DNA of 5,609 nucleotides from Deltaproteobacteria bacterium (GTDB lineage: Bacteria > Desulfobacterota_C > Deferrisomatia > Deferrisomatales > JACRMM01), in contig JACRCS010000647.1 of the NCBI GenBank assembly GCA_016218905.1, positions 1 to 5,609 on the forward strand, given 5' to 3'. Positions within the stretch are counted from its first letter, which is position 1. Each line of letters begins with the position of its first letter. Of this stretch, positions 1 through 5,609 are shown in pieces. The position numbers were made by a program, and so were the translations under genes. A model generated the notes under the pieces. It made no database searches, was not told the DNA's origin, and saw nothing but the letters and a program-made list of their open reading frames with translations.

Positions 1-1
1 A

Positions 2-55
2 CCCGAGTGGGGCTGCGACGTGCCCATGGAGCTGGTGAAGGGCCTACTCGACTAG
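2..55 (+). CDS. C-terminal tail of an unidentified upstream gene (5' truncated)
   Basis: Frame 2 reads 17 sense codons and then a TAG stop at 53-55, giving a C-terminus that ends MELVKGLLD. The reading is plausible as protein, and the stop falls 15 bases before the next start codon, which is typical operon spacing. The fragment is too short to assign to a family and I do not recognise it. An overlapping frame that starts at base 7 and runs through the VWA gene's signal peptide is Arg/Ser-rich and looks like a shadow. Confidence rests only on frame, spacing and residue composition. Confidence 0.5.
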   Translation, partial: PEWGCDVPMELVKGLLD

Positions 56-58
56 ACC

Positions 59-66
59 AAGGAAGG
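59..66 (+). promoter_or_regulatory. Ribosome binding site of the VWA lipoprotein gene
   Basis: The purine run AAGGAAGG lies 4 bases before the ATG at 71; its AAGGA core is about 7 bases away. It supports 71 as the start, which also places a signal peptide exactly at the N-terminus. It sits between the upstream stop and this start, so the two genes could share a transcript. Confidence 0.6.
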
Positions 67-70
67 TCTC

Positions 71-1192
71 ATGGACCGATCGGGCTTCTTCCGAAATGCT
101 TTCGCTCTCGGCGCGGCGCTGGTGCTTCTCCTCGCCGGCTGTGGTTCCGAGCACGCCTCGAGCCCCGCTCCTCAGCAGCCGCCAGCGGGCAATGGCGGAG
201 CCTCTTCCCTCGCGTTCGTCGACCTGAACGATACCACGATTACTTCGATTCAGTTGTCCACGAGCAGCGAGTACGACCCTTCGACCAATGAAGTCCGGAT
301 CTTTGCCCTTCCGCGGGATCAGGACGGCAATCCCCTCATGGACTTCAACTCCTACAACTTCGTACTCACCCTGAATTCAGGGAGCGCGCCGTACACCGTC
401 GACCCGGAGGATCTCTCGCTCTCCGTGGAAGCGTCGGCCGACCGGATCATCGCGCTCGTCATCGACTCGAGCGGTTCCATGTCGTCCATCGATTCCGAGA
501 CCGGGGAGACGCGACTCGAGGTGGCCAAGCAGGCGGCGAAGCTCTTCGTGGATCTAATGGGCCCCGGCGATCGGGCCGCCGTCGTGACGTTCAGTACCTC
601 GGCCAGAACGGTGCAGCCTCTTACGGGCGATACGGGGCTCCTGACGGCCGCGATCGATTCGTTGACGCCGGACGGCGCCACCAACTTCGGCGGAGGGATC
701 CAAGAAGGGGTCTCGGCCGTCGGGACGCGGCCGGGCAGACGGGCGATGATCCTGCTTACCGACGGGGATGATACCGTGGACACGGTCGTCGGCGGACCCT
801 CTCTGTGGCTCGGAAACGCGAGCAGCACGCGCAACCAGGGCGTAGAAGCCGCGCTGGAGAACGACATTACCGTGTTTACCGTCGGACTCGGTACGGACCT
901 GTCGGCCACGGGCTTCGCGGACCTGCAGACGATCGCCGGGGAGACCGGCGGCGCGTTCTTCCAGGCCCCGCAGGCAACGGACCTGCTCACCGCGTTTGGG
1001 GAGACGATCCCCTCGGCCGTAGACAGCCTCACGCCCATCGAAACCTACGTCCTCACCGCGCCCAGTCCGGGCCGGCCGATCACAGGCATTTCCCAAGAGC
1101 TTTCGTTTCGGCTGAGCGCCTTCTACATGAACGGCAATTCGGCTCCCTCGGCTTTCGTAGCTGACAGCACCGGTTCCTACCGAGTGCCGTGA
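71..1192 (+). CDS. VWA-domain lipoprotein with intact MIDAS site
   Basis: Predicted exported lipoprotein of 373 residues. A hydrophobic signal peptide ends in the lipobox L21-A22-G23-C24. Gly at +2, not Asp, fits outer-membrane sorting by the E. coli rule. A Ser/Pro/Gly-rich linker (about 25-46) leads to a beta-rich segment (about 47-125, with an FALPRDQDGNP motif), probably a small Ig-like domain. The VWA domain spans about 126-318. Its metal-ion-dependent adhesion site is complete: D132-x-S134-x-S136 in DSSGSM, T204 in GATNF, and D231 in LLTDGDD. Such domains bind a divalent metal and a protein ligand, usually through an acidic residue of the partner. A short tail (about 319-373) follows. 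Two more lipoprotein genes lie downstream, the next after 84 bases. The VWA and lipoprotein calls are strong; the ligand and biological role are unknown. Confidence 0.9.
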   Translation: MDRSGFFRNAFALGAALVLLLAGCGSEHASSPAPQQPPAGNGGASSLAFVDLNDTTITSIQLSTSSEYDPSTNEVRIFALPRDQDGNPLMDFNSYNFVLTLNSGSAPYTVDPEDLSLSVEASADRIIALVIDSSGSMSSIDSETGETRLEVAKQAAKLFVDLMGPGDRAAVVTFSTSARTVQPLTGDTGLLTAAIDSLTPDGATNFGGGIQEGVSAVGTRPGRRAMILLTDGDDTVDTVVGGPSLWLGNASSTRNQGVEAALENDITVFTVGLGTDLSATGFADLQTIAGETGGAFFQAPQATDLLTAFGETIPSAVDSLTPIETYVLTAPSPGRPITGISQELSFRLSAFYMNGNSAPSAFVADSTGSYRVP

Positions 1193-1264
1193 TCATCGGA
1201 ACATCGGCCAGCAGATCTCTGGATTTCACGGAAGCTTTCCAGTCCGAGGCGGCCGACCCACTCC

Positions 1265-1270
1265 TGAGGT
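1265..1270 (+). promoter_or_regulatory. Ribosome binding site of the 220-aa lipoprotein gene
   Basis: TGAGGT lies 6 bases upstream of the ATG at 1277 and provides a GAGG core. The 84-base gap before it (1193-1276) shows no clear promoter boxes or terminator. It holds only a weak GGAA/TTCC mini-inverted repeat at 1230-1240. Confidence 0.5.
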
Positions 1271-1276
1271 GCGGAA

Positions 1277-1939
1277 ATGATTAGACGTACGGGTCTCTTG
1301 TTCGTCCTCTTCGCGGGGAGTGCCGGGCTGCTGGGTTGCGGATCCTCAGATGATTTCGAATCCGGCAACCGATTGGTCATCTCGAGCATCGAGGATTCCG
1401 CCGGCCGCGCCATCCCGGTCTTCAACGCCCTCGAGGAGACGGACGATCTCGGGCTGGATCACCAGGCGGGTACCGGCGATCAGGGGGAAGCTAACAAATT
1501 CCCGGATGCGGAGGAGACGGTCGTCACCCCTATGACCGAGGACCTCGGGACGATCTCCCTCTCCAACCAAGCGCGACTCGGGGTCGATCCCGGGGTGGAT
1601 CTTCAGGTTTATCGGGTGGACCTGAGCTACTACGACGCAGTCGGGCTCACGCACGACTATGCGCCAATGAAGACGTACTCCGTGACGGGAACCGTGCCGA
1701 ACAACGGGACCGCCGAGGTGTCGCTCGTGCTCGTGCCCATCGAGATGAAGACGGCCCCGAACGGTCTTCGGACGACCTTCCTCTACGGCACCACCGCCGA
1801 ACGGGACGCCGTGAGGACCTGGAGTGTCGTTGTAGATGTCTACGCCAACGATCTCGTGAACAACCGGTCGGTGCACAGCCAAGGTCGGACTTCCATCCGC
1901 TTCATGAATCCGATGATCGAGGAGGTCGCCGACCCTTGA
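1277..1939 (+). CDS. Small lipoprotein of unknown function
   Basis: A 220-residue predicted lipoprotein. The signal peptide has an R3-R4 n-region, a hydrophobic core, and the lipobox L18-L19-G20-C21 followed by Gly-Ser-Ser. Residues 51-91 are strongly acidic (12 Asp/Glu, few bases) and may bind cations or be flexible. From about 90 to the end the pattern is beta-rich: ISLSNQ, then VDLQVYRVDLSYYD (108-120), YSVTGTVPNNG (134-144), VSLVLVPIEMK (148-158) and a final strand near ISIRF-like TSIRFMN (205-211). This suggests one beta-sandwich domain. The layout resembles, from memory, lipoproteins found beside Ig-repeat proteins in GC-rich environmental bacteria, but I cannot name a family. The only internal Cys is the lipidated one. 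Its stop is followed after 20 bases by the ATG of the Ig-repeat gene, so co-transcription is likely. Confidence 0.8.
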   Translation: MIRRTGLLFVLFAGSAGLLGCGSSDDFESGNRLVISSIEDSAGRAIPVFNALEETDDLGLDHQAGTGDQGEANKFPDAEETVVTPMTEDLGTISLSNQARLGVDPGVDLQVYRVDLSYYDAVGLTHDYAPMKTYSVTGTVPNNGTAEVSLVLVPIEMKTAPNGLRTTFLYGTTAERDAVRTWSVVVDVYANDLVNNRSVHSQGRTSIRFMNPMIEEVADP

Positions 1940-1946
1940 AGCGCGC

Positions 1947-1951
1947 AGGAG
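1947..1951 (+). promoter_or_regulatory. Ribosome binding site that fixes the Ig-repeat protein start at 1960
   Basis: AGGAG sits 8 bases before ATG 1960. The alternative in-frame TTG at 1936 overlaps the previous stop codon and has only the weaker GGAGG at 1921-1925 upstream, 10 bases away. It would also add the acidic stretch GDDP before the basic n-region of the signal peptide. ATG 1960 gives a canonical lipoprotein signal (MRSSRR, then the hydrophobic core), so it is preferred. Confidence 0.65.
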
Positions 1952-1959
1952 ACGATCCC

Positions 1960-4266
1960 ATGAGGTCCAGCAGACGCGTGCTGGCCGCTATCCTGCTCCT
2001 CGTAGGATGGGCGGCCGGAGGGCTCAGTCTCGCCGGCTGCGGAGGCCAGAGCTCCGCAAGTCCCCCTGCACCGGCGCCGGCCGCAGGAGGCGGCACGGGC
2101 GGTGGCACGGGCGGTGGCACCGACACTGGCGCTGATGCCCAAGCGAGCGTCGAGATCTCGGCTGCCTCGAGAACGGTGACCGCGGGAAGCGGCGCTATTA
2201 CCTTGACCGCCACGGTCGAGTCCGCGGCGGGGGAGCCTCCACCGGATGGTACTTCCGTCACGTTTTCGGTGTCGCCCTCCGTCGGGGTCTCCATCACGCC
2301 GGCCGGGTCGGGGACCTCTTCGGGCGTACTGACCGCCACCCTCACGACGACCAAGGCCGGTACTTTCAACGTGACGGCAAAGGCCCTGAACGTCACTTCG
2401 GAACGGTTCGCCGTCAACTCCGTGGCCCCGGCGGTAACGATCAGCTCAGACGCGACGGTGATCACGGCGGGCCAAGTCGGCTCCGGCGGCGCCACGGTGA
2501 CGGCCGCCGTCAAAGACCACCTGGAGCAACCGATCCTCGGCCTTACCAGTGAGCAGGTGCTGTTTTCGACGACGAAGGGCGTCGTCTCCGGGTTTCAGGA
2601 GCTTGCCGGCGGGACGTATGCGACGACGCTCACCAGCACGCAGACTGGGAGCGCGGCGGTGCGGGCCGAAGCTCTCGGTCAGACTTCGGACCCGGTGAAC
2701 ATGGAAGTCCTCTCGGACGTCATCGACAAGCTGGCAATCACAGCGACGCCCAGTCAAGTGGAGCCGAACGGGTCTTCCGACTTGACGATCGTCGGTCGGG
2801 ATCGGTTCGACAATTACGTGACCCTGGAGACCGTGGAGCTTACTGCCGGGGCCTTGGGCGGTGTCTCCCCGGGCACGGTCACCCTGCAAGGCGGACCCGG
2901 CACAGCCACCTTCAACGCAGGCGGTTCGGAAGGCACCGCCGTGGTGACGGCCGCCTCGGGCGATGTCGTGGCGCAGAAGAGCATCCCGATAGTCCGTAAC
3001 CTCGCGGGGGAGCCGGTCAACATCGCCGTCTCCGTCACGCCGGCCGGCGGGCGACTCGCGATCGCCGGAGTCGGCGGCACCGAGCGTGCCACCCTCACGG
3101 CGACCGTGACCGACCCGGCGGGGAACCCTATCGTGGACCAGCAGGGAAACGTCGAGTTTGAGATCCTCTCCGGGCCGAACGGCGGCGAGTGCTTTCTGCC
3201 CAGCGACCCGGAAAGCCCCACGCTCTTCACGCCGGCTTCGGGGACCAGCGGGGGCGTGGCCACGGCGACTTTTCAGAGCGGGACGAAGGCGGGGACCGTT
3301 ACCTTGCAGGTGCGGGTCGTGAAGGATAAGAACGGCGTACGACTCGCACAGCCGATCAGCGCGACGATCTCCAACATCGTGGCGATCTCCGGCGAACCGG
3401 TGAACCTCTTCCTTGGCCGCTCCACGGTAATCCTCGATAACCAGGACGGCACGTATACCCATGACCATTTTGCCACGGTCGTCGATGAGAATGGCAACGG
3501 TGTGCCCGGCATCAGCGTCTCCTTCGGGCAGTTCAACAATATCGTGGCGGAGGGGAACGATGGCGCGATCGAGCAGGGCAGCGCCCATTTCACGGGGACC
3601 TTCCTCGCCAATCAAGTCCGCGCCAATGATATTCTCGCCATCGGAGCGGGCTCCAGTCAGGGTGGCTTTTCCGTGGTCACTGTCGCGGACGGTGACTTGA
3701 CCGTCGGGACCACCTTCTCGGTCACGGAGGAGAACCTCTGGTTCGCCATCGGTGACAACGCCGGCACCGGCGGACCCGTGATCAACCCGAAGGGGGCTCC
3801 GATCACCGATCCCGACGGCAAGATCATCTGGGGCAACACCTATCCCGTTGAGCTGATCAATACTTCCTACGTGGCATATGCCGAGACGAGTGGAAAGAGA
3901 GTCGGCAAGGCGCGCAAGTTCGCCTTCAACTGGATTGGACCGACGGGCCTGGTGCTCCTCTCCGGGCCGGACAGCGCCACAGCCGGAGAGTTCCTCTCCT
4001 TCCGGATCGCGATGCGGGACGGCGGCTTTACCCCGATCCCCGTCGCGGACTATCCTGTGACCGTATCCGTCGACGTGTCGAATCCGGCACCCGATAACGG
4101 AGACCTCGACCATACCGGGATGAACCAGGTGTTCGTCTACACCGACTCGAGAGGGGAAGCCGAGTTCCTGTGGAGGGTCCCCCTCGTTCCGACGAAGTCG
4201 AGCTACACGGTGAGCGTCACCGCCGACGGGACGAGCTTGAAGCAGACAGTTACCATCCTGCCATGA
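1960..4266 (+). CDS. Multidomain Ig-like (invasin/Big-type) repeat surface lipoprotein
   Basis: A 768-residue predicted lipoprotein: basic n-region R2-R6, hydrophobic core, lipobox L24-A25-G26-C27. A Pro/Ala-rich and (GGGT)3 linker (about 34-58) precedes a chain of beta-sandwich domains. Approximate domains are 62-156, 157-251, 252-346, 347-476, 477-580, a less regular region at 581-655, and a last Ig-like domain at 656-768. Hallmarks of bacterial Ig-like domains are visible: ITLTATVESAAGEP (80-93) and ATLTATVTDPAGNP (377-390) open strands, and G-T-S-x-G-V segments recur at 118-123 and 428-433. GEPVN recurs at 350-354 and 478-482. C411 is the only Cys after the lipidated one. No C-terminal autotransporter barrel, LPXTG anchor or enzymatic motif is seen, so anchoring is probably by lipid. 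Such repeats usually act as adhesins or stalks; this role is inferred. Composition is Thr/Ser/Gly/Val-rich, as in secreted beta proteins. Confidence 0.85.
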   Translation: MRSSRRVLAAILLLVGWAAGGLSLAGCGGQSSASPPAPAPAAGGGTGGGTGGGTDTGADAQASVEISAASRTVTAGSGAITLTATVESAAGEPPPDGTSVTFSVSPSVGVSITPAGSGTSSGVLTATLTTTKAGTFNVTAKALNVTSERFAVNSVAPAVTISSDATVITAGQVGSGGATVTAAVKDHLEQPILGLTSEQVLFSTTKGVVSGFQELAGGTYATTLTSTQTGSAAVRAEALGQTSDPVNMEVLSDVIDKLAITATPSQVEPNGSSDLTIVGRDRFDNYVTLETVELTAGALGGVSPGTVTLQGGPGTATFNAGGSEGTAVVTAASGDVVAQKSIPIVRNLAGEPVNIAVSVTPAGGRLAIAGVGGTERATLTATVTDPAGNPIVDQQGNVEFEILSGPNGGECFLPSDPESPTLFTPASGTSGGVATATFQSGTKAGTVTLQVRVVKDKNGVRLAQPISATISNIVAISGEPVNLFLGRSTVILDNQDGTYTHDHFATVVDENGNGVPGISVSFGQFNNIVAEGNDGAIEQGSAHFTGTFLANQVRANDILAIGAGSSQGGFSVVTVADGDLTVGTTFSVTEENLWFAIGDNAGTGGPVINPKGAPITDPDGKIIWGNTYPVELINTSYVAYAETSGKRVGKARKFAFNWIGPTGLVLLSGPDSATAGEFLSFRIAMRDGGFTPIPVADYPVTVSVDVSNPAPDNGDLDHTGMNQVFVYTDSRGEAEFLWRVPLVPTKSSYTVSVTADGTSLKQTVTILP
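2086..2121 (+). repeat. 12-bp tandem repeat encoding a (Gly-Gly-Gly-Thr)3 linker
   Basis: Three in-frame 12-base units (GGAGGCGGCACG, GGCGGTGGCACG, GGCGGTGGCACC) encode residues 43-54 of the Ig-repeat lipoprotein. They form a flexible spacer between the lipidated Cys and the first folded domain. The units are nearly identical at the DNA level, so copy number could change by slippage without breaking the frame. Confidence 0.85.
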
Positions 4267-4667
4267 ACTCGAGGTCGGATCTTGTCTCACGGCTGGAAGG
4301 GCTTCGAAGCCGGGGGAGCGAGGCTCTTGCGCCCCTGTGGATCGAAGATCTCTCCCCCGCGGCGGCTCTCGAAGAGCTCGGAAAGCGGGAGGGGCCGCTT
4401 TTCCGACTCCAGGAGGCGCGGTTGCAGGCGGAGCTGGGCCACCCGGGAGAGGCGGCTCGGATTCTATCGGAGCTCAGGCAGCTCCCGCCGGGGTTGGAAG
4501 ACCTCCGGGGCCGGCTCTTTTCCTCGATCGAGGGCGCGAGGGCTCTCGTACCGACACCTGGGGACTTGGACGGAGAAGACGTCCGCAGTACTCTACAGGC
4601 CGCCGAGGCCGCCCTCCTGGAGTGGCTTCGGCGAGTAGAGGGGTGGCGGCGCGTCCTCCACGTCTAG
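4263..4667 (+). CDS. Small helical protein of unknown function, translationally coupled
   Basis: A 134-residue protein without a signal peptide or membrane segment, hence probably cytoplasmic. The start at 4263 is chosen because its ATG overlaps the TGA of the Ig-repeat gene (ATGA), a classic coupling arrangement. A more upstream in-frame ATG at 4170 would lie deep inside that gene and adds an unlikely Arg/Glu/His-rich segment. The protein is rich in Leu, Arg, Glu and Ala and looks all-helical. Residues about 45-75 (with [16 protein letters not shown]) match the spacing of a single TPR-like helix pair, followed by an acidic loop with [10 protein letters not shown] (97-106) and a C-terminal helix (about 107-132). 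I do not recognise a family. It could serve the lipoprotein genes, or it could simply be an independent gene between them and aroQ. Confidence 0.7.
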   Translation: MNSRSDLVSRLEGLRSRGSEALAPLWIEDLSPAAALEELGKREGPLFRLQEARLQAELGHPGEAARILSELRQLPPGLEDLRGRLFSSIEGARALVPTPGDLDGEDVRSTLQAAEAALLEWLRRVEGWRRVLHV

Positions 4668-4706
4668 GCGGAGCCTCTTCTGCCCCTCGCCACACGCGGT
4701 TCGGCC

Positions 4707-4711
4707 GGAGG
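4707..4711 (+). promoter_or_regulatory. Ribosome binding site for the GTG start of aroQ
   Basis: GGAGG lies 8 bases before GTG 4720. It supports this non-ATG start, which puts the protein N-terminus exactly where type II dehydroquinases begin (a beta strand leading into HGPNLNLLG). The rest of the 52-base gap after the previous stop shows no clear terminator. Confidence 0.75.
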
Positions 4712-4719
4712 GATGTCTG

Positions 4720-5160
4720 GTGAGAGTGCTCGTTCTGCACGGGCCCAATTTGAATCTTCTTGGGCTCAGGGAGCCTGAGGTCTACGGGAAAGATACCCTC
4801 CAGACCCTCGAAGAGCGCGTGCGGATCGAGGCGCGTGAGCTCGGAGCCGAGGTCGAGTTCTACCAGTCCAACTCGGAAGGTGCACTCATCGACGCCATCC
4901 ACTCCGCGAGAGGGCGGCTGGACGGCATCGTCTTCAATCCGGGAGGATATACCCACACGAGCGTGGCCCTGCGGGACGCGCTCCTCTCGACGGCCATCCC
5001 GTTCGTCGAGGTTCACCTCACCAATGTGCATGCGCGCGAGCCCTTCCGGAGGAAGTCCCTTCTGGCAGGCGTAGCCGTCGGAGTCGTGGCAGGTTTTGGC
5101 GTCGAGAGCTACTGCCTCGGCTTGAGAGGGCTCGTCTCGTCGCTTCGCAGGAGCCGTTGA
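4720..5160 (+). CDS. aroQ: Type II 3-dehydroquinate dehydratase
   Basis: Catalyses the third step of the shikimate pathway, the reversible dehydration of 3-dehydroquinate to 3-dehydroshikimate, leading to chorismate and the aromatic amino acids. It is a cytosolic enzyme that forms dodecamers in this family. The 146-residue length is normal. Family signatures are intact: [17 protein letters not shown] (7-23), [10 protein letters not shown] (72-81) and [15 protein letters not shown] (97-111). Compared with the well-studied Mycobacterium tuberculosis enzyme, the active-site set is present: R17, the catalytic Tyr Y22, N73, the catalytic His H79, H99, R106 and R110. It starts with GTG behind a strong Shine-Dalgarno sequence. 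The preceding small gene is 52 bases away in the same direction, so co-transcription is possible. No other shikimate gene is visible in the window. The identification is essentially certain. Confidence 0.97.
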   Translation: MRVLVLHGPNLNLLGLREPEVYGKDTLQTLEERVRIEARELGAEVEFYQSNSEGALIDAIHSARGRLDGIVFNPGGYTHTSVALRDALLSTAIPFVEVHLTNVHAREPFRRKSLLAGVAVGVVAGFGVESYCLGLRGLVSSLRRSR

Positions 5161-5172
5161 GGCCGCGGCGGA

Positions 5173-5194
5173 GCTCTCCCGCTCGGGCGAGAGC
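5173..5194 (+). other. Hairpin just downstream of aroQ
   Basis: GCTCTC (5173-5178) pairs with GAGAGC (5189-5194). Two further C-G pairs can form inside if C5188 is bulged, leaving a five-base loop. It begins 13 bases after the aroQ stop. There is no following T-run, so it does not qualify as a standard intrinsic terminator. It could stabilise the aroQ mRNA end or be chance in GC-rich DNA. Confidence 0.35.
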
Positions 5195-5219
5195 CGATCG
5201 CTTCGGTGGCGGCGCGCGT

Positions 5220-5238
5220 CGGGTCGGTCACCGACCCG
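5220..5238 (+). other. Perfect 19-base inverted repeat in the gcvH leader
   Basis: CGGGTCGG (5220-5227) is the exact reverse complement of CCGACCCG (5231-5238), with TCA between them: an 8-bp stem and a 3-base loop. The symmetry is also that of a palindromic operator. It lies 34 bases before the gcvH Shine-Dalgarno sequence. No T-tract follows, so a terminator is unlikely. An operator or 5'-UTR structure controlling gcvH is possible but only inferred. Confidence 0.45.
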
Positions 5239-5272
5239 TCTACTTCGTGGGCTTCGTGCCCTCTCGATCTAC

Positions 5273-5280
5273 AAAGGAGG
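5273..5280 (+). promoter_or_regulatory. Strong ribosome binding site of gcvH
   Basis: AAAGGAGG, eight bases complementary to the 16S rRNA 3' end (anti-Shine-Dalgarno CCUCCUUU), lies 4 bases before ATG 5285. It fixes the gcvH start and suggests efficient translation. Confidence 0.85.
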
Positions 5281-5284
5281 ATCT

Positions 5285-5609
5285 ATGCGGTTCCCAGAGG
5301 ACCTTCGCTACCATACCGGTCACGGTTGGGCGCGCTTGGAGGGGGAGGTGGCCACTGTCGGCATCACGGACCACGCACAGAAGGAGCTCGGCGACGTCGT
5401 CTTTCTCGAACTGCCGAAGCCGGGTAGGAAGATTCGCGTCGGTGACGTCTTCGGCTCGATTGAGTCTTCCAAGTCCGTCAGTGAGCTTGTGAGTCCCGTC
5501 TCCGGTGAAATCGTCGAGGTGAACGCCGCCCTCGAGGATTCTCCCGAGCTCGTCAACGACGATCCTTACGGGGAAGCCTGGATGATTCGCGTACGTCTCG
5601 ATCCTGACT
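5285..5609 (+). CDS. gcvH: Glycine cleavage system H protein (3' truncated by window end)
   Basis: Lipoyl carrier protein of the glycine cleavage system. Its lipoyl arm takes the aminomethyl group from the P protein (glycine decarboxylase), passes it to the T protein and is reoxidised by the L protein. The 108 codons present are open to the window edge; family members are usually about 125-130 residues, so roughly 20 residues are missing. The sequence begins MRFPEDLRYHTGHGW, the usual opening with the H-x-W-type motif. It continues with GITDHAQKELGDVVFLELP (26-44) and the lipoylation motif ESSKSVSEL (60-68), in which K63 is the lipoyl lysine. SPVSGEIVEVN (70-80), LVNDDPYGEAWMIRV (89-103) and the rest of the lipoyl fold are normal. 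It stands 124 bases after aroQ. No gcvT precedes it, so other gcv genes, if linked, would lie downstream. Identification is near certain. Confidence 0.97.
   Translation, partial: MRFPEDLRYHTGHGWARLEGEVATVGITDHAQKELGDVVFLELPKPGRKIRVGDVFGSIESSKSVSELVSPVSGEIVEVNAALEDSPELVNDDPYGEAWMIRVRLDPD

Noticed and set aside
352..1038. A 228-codon - strand frame opposite the VWA gene
   Set aside because: Ser/Pro/Val-rich translation with no motif, fully inside the VWA gene whose MIDAS residues prove the + strand frame.
1936..1959. TTG start 24 bases upstream of the chosen Ig-repeat start
   Set aside because: It overlaps the previous stop and adds GDDP before the signal peptide. ATG 1960 has AGGAG at ideal spacing.
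4170..4262. Upstream in-frame ATG for the small helical protein
   Set aside because: It would overlap the Ig-repeat gene by 97 bases and adds a charged segment unlike the rest. The ATGA overlap start at 4263 is the more usual arrangement.
2446..4290. A 614-codon open frame on the - strand opposite the Ig-repeat gene
   Set aside because: Its product is rich in Arg, Asp, Gly and His without hydrophobic patterning or recognisable domains. It lies wholly antisense to a gene with a clear signal peptide and Ig-like repeats. Long antisense frames are expected in GC-rich coding DNA.
4337..4723. A 128-codon + strand frame across the small gene and the aroQ start
   Set aside because: Gly/Arg/Ser-rich low-complexity translation in a shifted frame, with no supporting motif.
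5173..5238. Rho-independent terminator after aroQ
   Set aside because: Neither hairpin is followed by a run of T residues.
5161..5284. Glycine riboswitch before gcvH
   Set aside because: A gcv leader is the right place, but the spacer is short and I see neither the tandem aptamer layout nor the conserved core motifs. The two hairpins seen do not match that architecture.
5157..5492. A 111-codon + strand frame overlapping the gcvH start
   Set aside because: Arg/Ser-rich shadow. The gcvH frame has a strong Shine-Dalgarno and unmistakable family motifs.

Overview
This is a GC-rich window in which every credible gene lies on the + strand, in a tightly packed layout typical of bacterial chromosomes. 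Three consecutive proteins have lipoprotein signal peptides with good lipoboxes and no Asp after the lipidated Cys. With a type II dehydroquinase and a glycine cleavage H protein, this points to a free-living, probably diderm (Gram-negative-type) bacterium, perhaps a deltaproteobacterium-like or candidate-phylum lineage. That taxonomic placement is inference; no marker gene here fixes it.

Layout. Bases 2-55 are the last 17 codons of an unidentified upstream gene. A cassette of secreted lipoproteins follows: a von Willebrand factor A (VWA) protein with an intact MIDAS metal site (71-1192), a 220-residue lipoprotein of unknown function (1277-1939), and a 768-residue protein made of tandem Ig-like beta-sandwich domains (1960-4266). 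A small helical, apparently cytoplasmic protein (4263-4667) starts inside the last codons of the Ig-domain gene in an ATGA overlap. Housekeeping genes then take over: aroQ, the shikimate-pathway 3-dehydroquinase (4720-5160, GTG start), and gcvH, the lipoyl carrier of the glycine cleavage system (5285 to the window end, 3'-truncated). A 124-base spacer before gcvH contains two compact inverted repeats.

How the parts may work together. The three lipoproteins are probably co-expressed and exported to the same envelope compartment. A VWA MIDAS domain beside a long Ig-repeat protein suggests a surface adhesion or scaffold assembly, with the small middle lipoprotein as an accessory. This is inferred from domain type and gene order, not shown by sequence. 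aroQ and gcvH are metabolically unrelated to each other and to the cassette. No mobile element, CRISPR array, tRNA or rRNA was seen. The largest non-coding gap is 124 bases.
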